A DNA stretch of 64,000 nt from Shewanella eurypsychrophilus (GTDB taxonomy: Bacteria; Pseudomonadota; Gammaproteobacteria; Enterobacterales; Shewanellaceae): the NCBI RefSeq assembly GCF_007004545.3, contig NZ_CP045503.2, forward strand, positions 3,442,501-3,506,500, read 5' to 3'. Below are positions 38,191 to 47,348 of this stretch, piece after piece. Position 1 is the first letter of the stretch; every line of letters starts with the position of its first letter. The translations under genes were made by a program, and so were the position numbers. The notes under the pieces are model-generated. The model was not told where the DNA came from and did not search any database. It worked only from the letters and a program-made list of their open reading frames with translations.

Positions 38191-39660
38191 CTATGTATCC
38201 GTATTCACTCGCCAGTTACCGCCGAGCGCTTTATGCAAACCTATCGTCATATGCGCTGTTTGTAATTTAGCAGCAACCACGCGGTCCCTGAGCATATTTT
38301 CTTGGCGCTGCGCATCCAGTATCGACAAGTAATCACTAAGCCCTGCTTTATACAATGATTTGGCTTTGTCGACCGCATGGGAAGTTTCTGTTTCGGCTTC
38401 ACTGACGAGCTGAACATATTGTTGACTATAGCCGTATCCCTGCAAGAGAGTTTCGACCTCACCAAATGCGGCTATAACCGCTTGCTGATAACTCAATACA
38501 CTGGCATCAAATCGTGCGGTTTTCATTTCAACCATGGCATCACCTCGACCACCATCAAACACATTCCAACTCACACCGATACTGCCCGCCCAAGCGATAG
38601 AGTCACTACTAAATAGCTCGTCAAAGTCTTTGGCTAAAACACCTGGTGCTCCCGTTAAGAACACTTTCGGGTATTGCGCTGCAATCGCCGCTGCGCGCTC
38701 TTCGTTGAGCGCCGCCATTTCCCGTTCTGCAATTCTAATATCTGGTCTACGATTTAGCAGGTCTGACGGCAGTCCCGTTGGGATCACACCATTAAAACTG
38801 GGTAAAGGCATTGCCTGACTGAAACGCTTCTCGCTTTGTTTAGGTGTTTCACCCAATAAAATCGCTAAGCGTTGTTTGTGAACACTTTCGGCAATTTCAA
38901 GCTGGGGGAGCACCGACTTTGTCACTGCCAACATGGCTTTGGCCCTTGCTTCATCGAGCTTTGAACCATAACCACTTTTAACCATTAACCGCACCAGCTC
39001 GAGCGTACGCTGTTGATCTTTAACCGTGTGCAGCGCTATTTGCTTACGCTCTTGTGCACCACGCATCTGCAGGTAATTGTGGATCACATCGGAGGTTATT
39101 AAGGTCGTAAGCCCTTCACGCATGATGACCATCTGCTCTTTGCGGATCTTCGCTGCATTCACTTGCCTGTCTATACGGCCAAAGATATCGACCTCCCACG
39201 CAATCGTTGCCCCAGCAAAAAACGCGCTGTTGTTATCATCGACTAACCCCAATGGTTCACCGCTTATCGGGTTCATTGCGGTGACAGCTCCCCCCAGCAG
39301 AGGACCATTTTCACTTATCTGCACATTACCAAAGCCAGCGCCAAAATTAACGGTCGGTACTTTGAAAGACTCTATGGCGCTTTGATAAGACTGTGCCATT
39401 CGAATACGCTGCGCAGCAACCTTCAGTGGTATAGCTTGATGTTGTGCATCGATAACCAGCTGATTGAGAAGCGGATCGTTAAAATGAGTCCACCATGCTT
39501 GGCTGTGAGCCTTGCTGCGCTCCCCGGTAACTGTGCCTGCGGTATCTTGATACAAGTACTCACTGTCTAAGTTACTGGTTGGCGCCTGATAATCAGGGCC
39601 AACCGCGCAGCCAGTCATGAACAATGCAATGGCTATTGGTGCGAGTTTAAAAAGATTCAT
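38191..39660 (-). CDS. RND efflux outer-membrane factor, NodT/OprM-like lipoprotein
   Basis: The 489-residue protein has a lipoprotein signal, MNLFKLAPIAIALFMTGC, followed by AVGPDYQAP, the classic OprM/NodT mature N-terminus. Two outer-membrane-efflux repeats follow; the second starts at LPSDLLNRRPDIRIAEREMAALNEERAAA, a strongly conserved segment. It forms the trimeric outer-membrane duct of a tripartite pump. It starts one base after the permease stop, as the last gene of this operon. Confidence 0.92.
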   Translation of the reverse strand: MNLFKLAPIAIALFMTGCAVGPDYQAPTSNLDSEYLYQDTAGTVTGERSKAHSQAWWTHFNDPLLNQLVIDAQHQAIPLKVAAQRIRMAQSYQSAIESFKVPTVNFGAGFGNVQISENGPLLGGAVTAMNPISGEPLGLVDDNNSAFFAGATIAWEVDIFGRIDRQVNAAKIRKEQMVIMREGLTTLITSDVIHNYLQMRGAQERKQIALHTVKDQQRTLELVRLMVKSGYGSKLDEARAKAMLAVTKSVLPQLEIAESVHKQRLAILLGETPKQSEKRFSQAMPLPSFNGVIPTGLPSDLLNRRPDIRIAEREMAALNEERAAAIAAQYPKVFLTGAPGVLAKDFDELFSSDSIAWAGSIGVSWNVFDGGRGDAMVEMKTARFDASVLSYQQAVIAAFGEVETLLQGYGYSQQYVQLVSEAETETSHAVDKAKSLYKAGLSDYLSILDAQRQENMLRDRVVAAKLQTAHMTIGLHKALGGNWRVNTDT

Positions 39661-39661
39661 A

Positions 39662-42600
39662 TTATTTTTGCTCCATAGCAGTGCTAGTTAGTGATGGGTC
39701 TAATGCTTCAACCTTATCGTCATGCTCGTCGCAGTTACGATAAAACAAACAGTAGAACGCCGGCATAATGAACAGCGATAACACTGTCGCCGCGGCCAAG
39801 CCACCAATAATAGTTGCCGCCATTTGGTCAAATAACCTATCGCTAAGTAGTGGGATCATACCTAACGCCGTAGTGAGTGCGCCCATAGAAATAGCCATTG
39901 TACGGTTGAGTGTTGCCGTTTTTACCGCTTCTCTTAATGGCTTGTTGTTTGCGCGCTCAAGTTCTATTTGATCCATCAGCACTATGCCATTCTTGATAAT
40001 CATGCCAGCAAGCGTAATGGCACCAATCAAGGCCATAAAGCCAAAAGGCTTATCTAGCAAGAGTAATGTCCAGGTTGCGCCGATGGCAGCCAGTGGCAAA
40101 GTAATTAAGATTATCGCTGGCTGCTTGAAGCCATTGAACATCGCGACCATGATCACCACCATCATTAATAAGGCCTTAGGCATCTGACTTAGGGTATCTG
40201 TGATAGCACGATTTTCATCGTAATATTCACCGCCCCACTCGAATGCATAGCCTGCTGGCAGCTCAATGGCTTCGATTTGATCTTTAATCTGGTTACGAAC
40301 CTGAGCAGGTGTAGCATCAAACACATCTGCTTGGGCTGTGATTGTTGGCACACGGTTACGACGCCAGATCATGCTTTCCTCACTCTTAAGTTCAAAGCTA
40401 TCAACCACCTGGCCTAACGGCACACTGTGAACGCCTAACAATGAACGAACAGGTAAGGTTTCTAGGCGACTTAGATCTGCATTCGCACTTCTAAAACTGA
40501 TAGGGATCAGCTGATCGCCCTGATTCAAAGTGCCAACGGTTACTCCCTCTGTGGCACGCCTGATTGCAAGAGAAATATCAGTACGATTTAACCCGGCGCG
40601 GCGAGCTTGCTCTTGGTTAATGACAGGCTGAATGACCTTGCTGAGTTGACGCCAGTCATCACGTACATACTTAGTATTGCTGTTCGCTTGCATGATCACT
40701 TGTGCTTCGTCCGACAAACGGTGCAAGACGTGTGGATCTGGGCCGCTGAAACGAGCTTCTACACTAAATTTATCTTTGGTTGCTAGCTTAAGTGCTCTAA
40801 AGCGTGGCTCAGAGTTAGGGAAGTGTTGTGCTAACCATCTATCGCCTCGCTTAGTTAACGACTCAATCCCCTCGTAATCAGCCACATTAATCACGATTTG
40901 ACCATAGCTAGTATCAAATGGCTCTGGCTCTACTGTGACCGAGAACCTGGGTGCAGAGGCGCCGACATAGCTTGATATAACCGTCACTTCTGGTTGCTTC
41001 ACTAACCAAGTTTCAATTTTTTTCATATCAGCTGAGGTATTTTCTATCTTGGCACCATTGGGTAACCAATAATCTAAAAACACCATTGGTCTATCTGAGC
41101 TAGGAATAAAGTTAATAGCAACATAAGGCACAGCTAAAGCAGTAACGAGCAACAGTGGGATCACCATTGAAATTGCTTTGACTGGATTCATTACCGTCCA
41201 GTTAACCGCTAACTGATATCGACTTGTTTTAGGATTATCATCCGCTTTTTTCGTGCTTGGCTTTATCCATAGCCAGCACAATAGTGGAGTTAATGTTACC
41301 GCTACAAGCCAAGAGAACAGTAACGAAGAACAGATGATTAAGAACACTGAACTGGCAAACTCACCGGCATCAGTCTGCGAGAAGACCACTGGACTAGAAC
41401 CCATAATCGCTATAACGGTTGCCGCCAATAACGGCTTTGAGGTTTCTTTTACGGAATCGATAGCCGCTTTAGTGCGGTCAACGCCCTGATTTAACCTCAC
41501 CACAAACAAGTCGGTAATAACAATCGCGTTATCAACCAGCATACCCAATGCCAAAATAAAGGTCCCTAATGAAACCCGCTGTAGATCCACCCCTGCAAGG
41601 TACATATAAATAAGTGTTAACAAAATGGTGAAAATTAAGCTACCACCGACAATTGCCGCGCTCTTAAAGCCCATAAAAATAAGCAACACCGCGAATACAA
41701 TTAATACACTCTCAAGCAGGTTAATGACAAAATCATCGATCGACTTTTCGACTTCATCAGGCTGAAAAGCAATGGTGCCAATCTCAATACCTAGCGGTAA
41801 CTCTTGCTGATAATCAGCAATAATCTGAGTCAGGCTTTCACCCAAGTTAACAACGTTAATTCCCGGAACGGGGCTAACTGCCAATGTTACCGCTTGCTTA
41901 CCATTGAAACGGCTCAGGGTCATTGCTGGTGTTTGGTAGCCTAGACTGACATCGGCAATGTCACCGAGTCGAAGCAATCCGGTACTGTAGTCACCGAACC
42001 CACCTTGAATGCTCAGTGCCTTGATATCGTCAATGGATTTAAAGGCGCTGCTTTGGTCAACACGAATACGTTCCTTGCCGGCAGCAAAACTGCCGCTATT
42101 GAACGTTAGGTTCTGCGTCACTAATTGATTGATCACCTGCGCAGGTGATATTCCATACTGGGCTAAGCGCTCTTCAGGTAGATCAATATACACGGCTTGA
42201 TTTTGCACACCGTGAAGCTCGATTTTTTTAATGCCATCGACCGTCTTGATTCGACGTTGCAACTCTTTTGCATACTGACGTAGCGCCTCCGGCTGCGCAT
42301 TTTCACCATAGACACTAAACAACATGCCATACACTTCTGAGAACTCGTCTTGCACTATGCTAATTTGCGCGGTTGCAGGTAGAGTGAGCTTAACGTCATT
42401 GACCTTACGTCTGAGAAGATCCCACTGCTGGGGCAGCTCATCTGATTTGGTTGTTTCTTTGAGATCGATAAAAATCATCGAGCTACCAGGGCGAGACAAA
42501 GATCGTAGCTTCCACATAGCGCCCATCTCTTGCAGCTTGGTCTCAATTTTATCAGTCACTTGCAGCTCGATCTCTTTTGCAGATGCCCCAGGGTAGAGCG

Positions 42601-42748
42601 TCACAACCACAGCACTTTTTACCGTAAAGGTGGGATCTTCTAATTTGCCAAGTTCAAAGTAGGAGATCACGCCTACAATCACACATAGCACACTAAAGAA
42701 CAGCACAAATAGACGCTGCTTAATCGCAAATTCAGCTAAATTCATCAT
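39662..42748 (-). CDS. RND efflux pump inner-membrane permease
   Basis: The 1,028-residue RND protein starts MMNLAEFAIKQRLFVLFFSVL. It has the TM4 motif FILALGMLVDNAIVITD with its conserved Asp and the TM10-11 motif ITLAGMIIKNGIVLMDQIE. A GASAKEIELQVTDKIE porter-domain segment is typical of the AcrB-type hydrophobe/amphiphile exporters. It is about the same length as the permease at 32.2 kb but clearly diverged, so it is not a recent duplicate. It follows the adaptor gene by five bases. Substrate unknown. Confidence 0.92.
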   Translation of the reverse strand: MMNLAEFAIKQRLFVLFFSVLCVIVGVISYFELGKLEDPTFTVKSAVVVTLYPGASAKEIELQVTDKIETKLQEMGAMWKLRSLSRPGSSMIFIDLKETTKSDELPQQWDLLRRKVNDVKLTLPATAQISIVQDEFSEVYGMLFSVYGENAQPEALRQYAKELQRRIKTVDGIKKIELHGVQNQAVYIDLPEERLAQYGISPAQVINQLVTQNLTFNSGSFAAGKERIRVDQSSAFKSIDDIKALSIQGGFGDYSTGLLRLGDIADVSLGYQTPAMTLSRFNGKQAVTLAVSPVPGINVVNLGESLTQIIADYQQELPLGIEIGTIAFQPDEVEKSIDDFVINLLESVLIVFAVLLIFMGFKSAAIVGGSLIFTILLTLIYMYLAGVDLQRVSLGTFILALGMLVDNAIVITDLFVVRLNQGVDRTKAAIDSVKETSKPLLAATVIAIMGSSPVVFSQTDAGEFASSVFLIICSSLLFSWLVAVTLTPLLCWLWIKPSTKKADDNPKTSRYQLAVNWTVMNPVKAISMVIPLLLVTALAVPYVAINFIPSSDRPMVFLDYWLPNGAKIENTSADMKKIETWLVKQPEVTVISSYVGASAPRFSVTVEPEPFDTSYGQIVINVADYEGIESLTKRGDRWLAQHFPNSEPRFRALKLATKDKFSVEARFSGPDPHVLHRLSDEAQVIMQANSNTKYVRDDWRQLSKVIQPVINQEQARRAGLNRTDISLAIRRATEGVTVGTLNQGDQLIPISFRSANADLSRLETLPVRSLLGVHSVPLGQVVDSFELKSEESMIWRRNRVPTITAQADVFDATPAQVRNQIKDQIEAIELPAGYAFEWGGEYYDENRAITDTLSQMPKALLMMVVIMVAMFNGFKQPAIILITLPLAAIGATWTLLLLDKPFGFMALIGAITLAGMIIKNGIVLMDQIELERANNKPLREAVKTATLNRTMAISMGALTTALGMIPLLSDRLFDQMAATIIGGLAAATVLSLFIMPAFYCLFYRNCDEHDDKVEALDPSLTSTAMEQK

Positions 42749-42753
42749 GACTC

Positions 42754-43857
42754 CTAATAGCTAAATGCTTTAACTAAGGTATTGGTAACCGTTTGATTGG
42801 GCTTAAGGTAATGCACTCCTGCTGTCACAATGGCATCCCCCGTGTGCAGTTCGCCACTCAAGCAGACGCTGTTACTGCGCAGCGACTCAAGCGTTACCGC
42901 CTTTTCAATGACGGTGCCCTCTTTAACCACATAGACACTTTTATCAGCACCCTCGCCAATTAGCGCCGCATAGGGTACGCAATAACTCGCGCCATTGTTA
43001 TTGAAGCTGACCGCCACATTGACCGCTTTTCCTGGCAATGCATTCGTTACCTGCTCGATGACAAATTCAACCGTATAAGTCTGTTTAATCGGATCAGCCA
43101 AGGTATCCATCGCACTGAGTCTTGCGGTTAAACTTGTCTTTGCTCCGTGCCAATGAACCGACGCCAGTTGATCAAGCGTCAATTGATTCATTAAATTCTC
43201 CGGCACATCTATCATGGCTTTCAACTCGTTAGGTTGATGCAGTGAAAACAGTGAGATCCCTGGTGAGGTTTGTTCAAACGTTTGCTGTGATTTTGAACCA
43301 ATAACGCCACTAAACGGCGCTTTGAGTTCAGTATAATCGAGTGCATCTTGGGATTTTTGAAGGTTCTGCGTCATCACATCAACCATGGCTAAGCTCCGCT
43401 GATAGCCACTTTGTGCTCTGTCTAGATTAACCTTAGAAATGGCATCATCAGCGATGGCCTGCTGAACGCGTTCGAGCTCAACTTTTGCTAGATGATGGGC
43501 GGCATTAGCTTCGGCGAGCCGCGCTTGCAGTTCAACCACATTCACTTGGTAATCATGGGGGTCGAGTCTCGCCAGTATCTGATCTTTTTCGACATTATCA
43601 CCAGTTTTGACAAATATGTCCTGGATCGTACCTGGCACCCTGAAGGCTAAGTTTGCGGTTTGCGTCGCTTCGAGCACGCCAGAGAATTGTTTAATGTTAG
43701 ATTGCTGGGTACTTTCAAGTATCATCACTTGGACGGGACGTTCAACTTTACTTCCTGCTGTAGCTATTTGTGCCGGTGCTTGGCTACAAGCCGTAAAAAT
43801 CACAACAGCCAGTGGCGCGATTACAAATTTTGTAAGTTTTGAATGTGAGACGGTCAT
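42754..43857 (-). CDS. RND efflux periplasmic adaptor
   Basis: From ATG 43857 (GGAG four bases upstream) the product is 367 residues and begins MTVSHSKLTKFVIAPLAVVIFTAC, a lipoprotein-type signal. The lipoyl halves are RVPGTIQDIFVKTGDNVEKDQILARLD and ELKAPFSGVIG, around a coiled-coil hairpin. It is the first structural gene of a complete adaptor-permease-channel operon. A TTG four codons upstream is an unlikely start. A perfect 19-bp palindrome lies 80 bases upstream. Confidence 0.9.
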   Translation of the reverse strand: MTVSHSKLTKFVIAPLAVVIFTACSQAPAQIATAGSKVERPVQVMILESTQQSNIKQFSGVLEATQTANLAFRVPGTIQDIFVKTGDNVEKDQILARLDPHDYQVNVVELQARLAEANAAHHLAKVELERVQQAIADDAISKVNLDRAQSGYQRSLAMVDVMTQNLQKSQDALDYTELKAPFSGVIGSKSQQTFEQTSPGISLFSLHQPNELKAMIDVPENLMNQLTLDQLASVHWHGAKTSLTARLSAMDTLADPIKQTYTVEFVIEQVTNALPGKAVNVAVSFNNNGASYCVPYAALIGEGADKSVYVVKEGTVIEKAVTLESLRSNSVCLSGELHTGDAIVTAGVHYLKPNQTVTNTLVKAFSY

Positions 43858-43936
43858 CTCTCTCTCCAAATAGAATAATTAGGAGAGAGTTTAAGGGTTT
43901 AAATAAAGAAGATAATCAGGCTGTACTGCACCACAC

Positions 43937-43955
43937 TGTCATGATAATCATGACA
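43937..43955. promoter_or_regulatory. 19-bp perfect palindrome between lysR and the efflux operon
   Basis: TGTCATGAT-A-ATCATGACA reads identically on both strands apart from the central base. It covers the last codons and stop of the LysR gene and lies 80 bases upstream of the adaptor ATG. A stem with a one-base centre is a poor RNA hairpin and no T-tract follows, so a DNA operator is more likely than a terminator. Confidence 0.6.
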
Positions 43956-44838
43956 AACCAGCGCGTTCTGGGATTTCTTGTAATAAAAAGTCAATCAATA
44001 ACCGGGTAGGCAAACTGATCCCTTTTCGATCGGGGTAGATCAACCAAACGTCTTCTTTTTTAGATTCATACTCAGGTAATATTCTCACTAAGCTTTGACT
44101 TTCTATTGCAGCAAGCGCAAACAAAGGCGGCATAAAACCAATGCCTTGACCGCCAACAATGGCCCGACGAACAAAGCCCATATGGTTACAACTGAAACGA
44201 CAATTAACGTTAACAATGTCGGTGATCAGATCCCACTTATCATCAAGTGTGCCATCAGGCCAGCGGTAACAAATAGCCTCATGTTGAGCTAACTGCTGCA
44301 GCGTTTTAGGCACACCGTGTTTGTTTAAATATTCAGGGCTAGCGTAGATGCTACGACCCAGACTAAGAAGTCGCCTCGCAATAAAACCTGAGTCTTGCAC
44401 CTTGCCAGCGTGAATGACAAAATCCAGTGCTTGAGTGTATATGTCGGTGGCATAGTTATTCGTGATCCGCAGATCGAGTTCAATTTCGGGATACATTTGC
44501 TGAAATTTTGCCAATGCGGGCTGCAGTGCTTCATCGCTTTCAGGCAAGAAGCCTACTTTAATTTTACCCACAGGCTTTTCATCAATATCGAGCAGTTTGT
44601 TTTTGGCCTGCTCGAACCCTTCTAAGACTGTGAGCAGTTCGTGATAATAGGCTTCGCCGTGCTGTGTTAATCTGAGCTGGCGAGTCGTCCTAAAAAACAG
44701 CTGTGCATTGAGTGATTTTTCCAGCTCACCGATACGACGACTGACATTAGCCCGAGGTAGATCGAGTGCATTAGCCGCTGCAGTAAAACTGCCCAGTTTC
44801 ACCACAATAGTAAACAAGTTTAAATCTTCTATTCGCAT
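43948..44838 (-). CDS. LysR-family transcriptional regulator
   Basis: From ATG 44838 the product is 296 residues. The N-terminal winged helix (IEDLNLFTIVVKLGSFTAAANALDLPRANVSRRIGELEKSL) and the helix-linker TTRQLRLTQHGEAYY are typical. A periplasmic-binding-like effector domain follows (about 88-290). It is transcribed in the same direction as the RND operon 91 bases downstream, not divergently as many LysR regulators are. It is probably the local regulator of the pump. Helix 3 has PRANVSRRIGELE, close to the CrgA/AphB-type subgroup. The ligand is unknown. Confidence 0.88.
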   Translation of the reverse strand: MRIEDLNLFTIVVKLGSFTAAANALDLPRANVSRRIGELEKSLNAQLFFRTTRQLRLTQHGEAYYHELLTVLEGFEQAKNKLLDIDEKPVGKIKVGFLPESDEALQPALAKFQQMYPEIELDLRITNNYATDIYTQALDFVIHAGKVQDSGFIARRLLSLGRSIYASPEYLNKHGVPKTLQQLAQHEAICYRWPDGTLDDKWDLITDIVNVNCRFSCNHMGFVRRAIVGGQGIGFMPPLFALAAIESQSLVRILPEYESKKEDVWLIYPDRKGISLPTRLLIDFLLQEIPERAGLS

Positions 44839-45055
44839 GCTCAATTACCTATATAGATCCACTTTGCATCGTTACCTCAGCCTAAATTTATTGCTGGCAA
44901 CAAAAAAGCTGAGCCGTAAAACGACCAAACTAAGAAGTAATGTAATGATTATTGGCCAATTTTAATATTATACCCATCTTACTATGGCCTTAGTCCACAA
45001 TTAATCTCAGCCAAACTCGGTGAGCGTTCAATCACAGTTTCCCTATCTTTGTTGA

Positions 45056-46294
45056 TTAAAACTGCCAGTTCATTGTTATTCCCGCAATGCCCGCATCATT
45101 ATCATACTGACCAACGAGTGCGCTGTTAGCCAATCCTTCATAGCGAATTTCTGGCGATCCTAAATCAAGGTATTCAACAAAGAAATTGATCGAAAAGTCT
45201 TCTGTCGCTTTATAGGTTGCACCCATTCCAACTCGAATGATCTCATCCACAGGTAAGTCAGGGTATTGGTTGAGAGCATTATCAGCAGTATCACTCAATG
45301 GAGATGATTCATAGCCAATGCCAAATTCTAAACGCCATTGGTGGCTGACTTGATAATGCATGCCCAGCGAAGCACTGTATGTATCCTGCCAATTTCTATC
45401 TATGTTAGCCTGGTGCCCTGTTTCATCCAAGATCAACACACTTGACTGATTTTTGCTCCAATCTTGCCAATCGAGTGACCACAATAAGGCAAACTGGTCG
45501 TTTAACGCATGGTAACCACTCATTTTGATGATTGCAGGTGCAACGAGCCCAAGGCTTGCATCATAGGTTCCAATATTACCGTTACGATTTAATCTAAAGT
45601 CACCTTCAAGGGTATGGTCAAGCCCAGAACGAACCGTTAAACCCAGCATATTGCCTTCGTTAATGGTGTAATGTAAGCCCAAATTAACACCAAACTCCAT
45701 TGATCCGGCTTCATATTCAGAGCTGATATTGGGTGTAAATTGCTGAGTTTGTACGATAGAGGCGTATTCAGATACGAGACCTAGACCTACAGCCCACTGC
45801 TCGTTGACTTTATACGATACGGAGGCATTAACTTGAACTGTCATCAAGTCAACAGAGCTGATAAGGCTTGCACCACGCCAGTCATCACCATAATCGACAG
45901 AAGAACCGCCCTGTGATGCCATCGCTAAACCCAACGCCCACTTGTCACTTAACGGATTAACCCAATAAACAGAGCCTAATGGCAGAGCACTACCCGCATT
46001 GCCACCATCTAAGTGACTGTCACTACCACCAAAACGGCCGTTAGAACCTTGATCTTGATATTCAAGATTTAAGTTAAAGACTTGAAGGCTGCCAGTCAGC
46101 GTAGATTTTTCAACCAAACTCATCGCAGCTGGATTTGAATAAGCACTCTCTGCACCTTCAGAAATAGCGGCGCTACCTGCACCTGCTGTACTGGCGTTTA
46201 AACTGCCCAGTTCACTCAAAATAGTTCCCGCAGCGAAACTAGGCATAGATACTAGTGCAATGCTGACCGCTAATGGTTTAAGTAGAAATTTCAT
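45056..46294 (-). CDS. FadL/OmpP1-family outer-membrane transport protein
   Basis: The 412-residue protein has a signal peptide ending SFAAG, then FadL hallmarks: GSLNASTAGAGSAAISEGAESAYSNPAAMSL (hatch domain) and alternating beta-barrel strands ending with an aromatic residue (GITMNWQF). FadL channels pass hydrophobic compounds such as long-chain fatty acids or aromatics through the outer membrane by lateral diffusion. It lies downstream of the SUMF1-domain gene on the same strand, 194 bases away and behind a terminator. A link to the sulfatase, for example uptake of a hydrophobic sulfate ester, is suggested only by proximity. Confidence 0.85.
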   Translation of the reverse strand: MKFLLKPLAVSIALVSMPSFAAGTILSELGSLNASTAGAGSAAISEGAESAYSNPAAMSLVEKSTLTGSLQVFNLNLEYQDQGSNGRFGGSDSHLDGGNAGSALPLGSVYWVNPLSDKWALGLAMASQGGSSVDYGDDWRGASLISSVDLMTVQVNASVSYKVNEQWAVGLGLVSEYASIVQTQQFTPNISSEYEAGSMEFGVNLGLHYTINEGNMLGLTVRSGLDHTLEGDFRLNRNGNIGTYDASLGLVAPAIIKMSGYHALNDQFALLWSLDWQDWSKNQSSVLILDETGHQANIDRNWQDTYSASLGMHYQVSHQWRLEFGIGYESSPLSDTADNALNQYPDLPVDEIIRVGMGATYKATEDFSINFFVEYLDLGSPEIRYEGLANSALVGQYDNDAGIAGITMNWQF

Positions 46295-46421
46295 TCATTA
46301 ATCTCAGAAGTTATTAAGCAATAATGTTGATATCATTATCACCGAGTTCCTTATATTAAAAGACTCGAAAATCTTCTGGTTTTTAGATAAAAGATGCAGA
46401 TGTTTGCACTAGGTAAGCGGG

Positions 46422-46452
46422 AAAACAAAATACCGCTTTTAAGGGCGGTATT
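46422..46452 (-). terminator. Rho-independent terminator of the SUMF1-domain gene
   Basis: AATACCGC and GCGGTATT form an 8-bp stem; on the minus strand it continues into TTTTGTTTT. It lies about 37 bases past the stop codon. Confidence 0.75.
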
Positions 46453-46488
46453 CGATAAGAAAAATGGCTTAATACAATGATAAAAAGC

Positions 46489-47259
46489 TCACTCAACTGA
46501 CAGTGCGAGTCTTAAGCCTATATCAGGCATCACTGCACTTTGGCTAGCTGAATCACGTCTGAAGTTTTCCGACTCATCTGCATCATAGGCAAAGCTGCCA
46601 CCACGTACAGACTTATAGGCAAGGTAATGTTTGGATTCGAGTGAGTTTACAGGGTTAACCTCGGGTGAATAGCGATAGTATTCAGTATCGTACGCGTCTT
46701 CAGTCATCTCACCAACATTGCCTGTCATATCATATAAACCTAGCTCACTGGGCGCTTTCAAACCGACAGCCTGGGCTTTATTATTTGAATTTTTGGCGAA
46801 CCAAGCAACGTCTTCGATATTGTTTGAACCACTAAAGGTATAGTTTTTACTATGCTGACCGCCCCTTGCAGCATATTCCCATTCAGCTTCAGTGGGCAGT
46901 CTAAACTCGAGACCTGTTCTAATGTTTAACTGGCTAATAAAATATTTGGCTTGCTGCCAGCTGAGGTTATTGACTGGGTAGTTGTCACCGACAAAATAGG
47001 AGTGGCTCGCCCCTAACACAGAATCAAATAACGCCTGAGTCACCTCGTATTTACCTATGTAAAAAGCCCCAAGTGTTACGCTATGTTGAGGGTGAACACA
47101 TTTCTTCTCTGGTTGACATTTAGCCCCCATTTCAAAGCTGCCAGCTTGTACTAACACCATATCGGCTAAAACAGACTCTTTGAGCTGAGTATCGATATTT
47201 GCCAAACTGCTGCAAGCTTGAATAAAAACAAGTGGAACAATTAATAAGAGTTTGTACAT
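46489..47259 (-). CDS. SUMF1/FGE-domain lipoprotein without catalytic cysteines
   Basis: From ATG 47259 (GAGG five bases upstream) the product is 256 residues with a lipoprotein signal, LLLIVPLVFIQAC. The rest is one formylglycine-generating-enzyme fold: MVLVQAGSFEMG, YIGKYEVTQALF, PVNNLSWQQAKYF, LPTEAEWEYAARGG, LGLYDMTGNVGEM and VRGGSFAYDADE. Real FGEs carry two copper-binding cysteines in the C-terminal segment; here that region (GGSFAYDADESENFRRDS) has none. It is therefore unlikely to oxidise a sulfatase cysteine. Export as a lipoprotein also argues against acting on a nascent chain. It follows the sulfatase gene directly, with a terminator between. Confidence 0.85.
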   Translation of the reverse strand: MYKLLLIVPLVFIQACSSLANIDTQLKESVLADMVLVQAGSFEMGAKCQPEKKCVHPQHSVTLGAFYIGKYEVTQALFDSVLGASHSYFVGDNYPVNNLSWQQAKYFISQLNIRTGLEFRLPTEAEWEYAARGGQHSKNYTFSGSNNIEDVAWFAKNSNNKAQAVGLKAPSELGLYDMTGNVGEMTEDAYDTEYYRYSPEVNPVNSLESKHYLAYKSVRGGSFAYDADESENFRRDSASQSAVMPDIGLRLALSVE

Positions 47260-47280
47260 ATTAACCTCTACCAATAACTT

Positions 47281-47321
47281 TCAAAAATAAAGCTCCAGAG
47301 GGTAACCATCTGGAGCTTTAT
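47281..47321 (-). terminator. Rho-independent terminator of the sulfatase gene
   Basis: A perfect 13-bp stem (ATAAAGCTCCAGA with TCTGGAGCTTTAT) encloses a 9-base loop, and five T follow on the minus strand. It lies between the sulfatase stop and the SUMF1-domain gene, so the latter depends on read-through or its own start. Confidence 0.85.
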
Positions 47322-47348
47322 ATTACTTATACTAAATAGCGACTACGA

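Noticed and set aside
46489..47259. A functional formylglycine-generating enzyme
   Set aside because: The C-terminal catalytic cysteines are missing and the protein is an exported lipoprotein.
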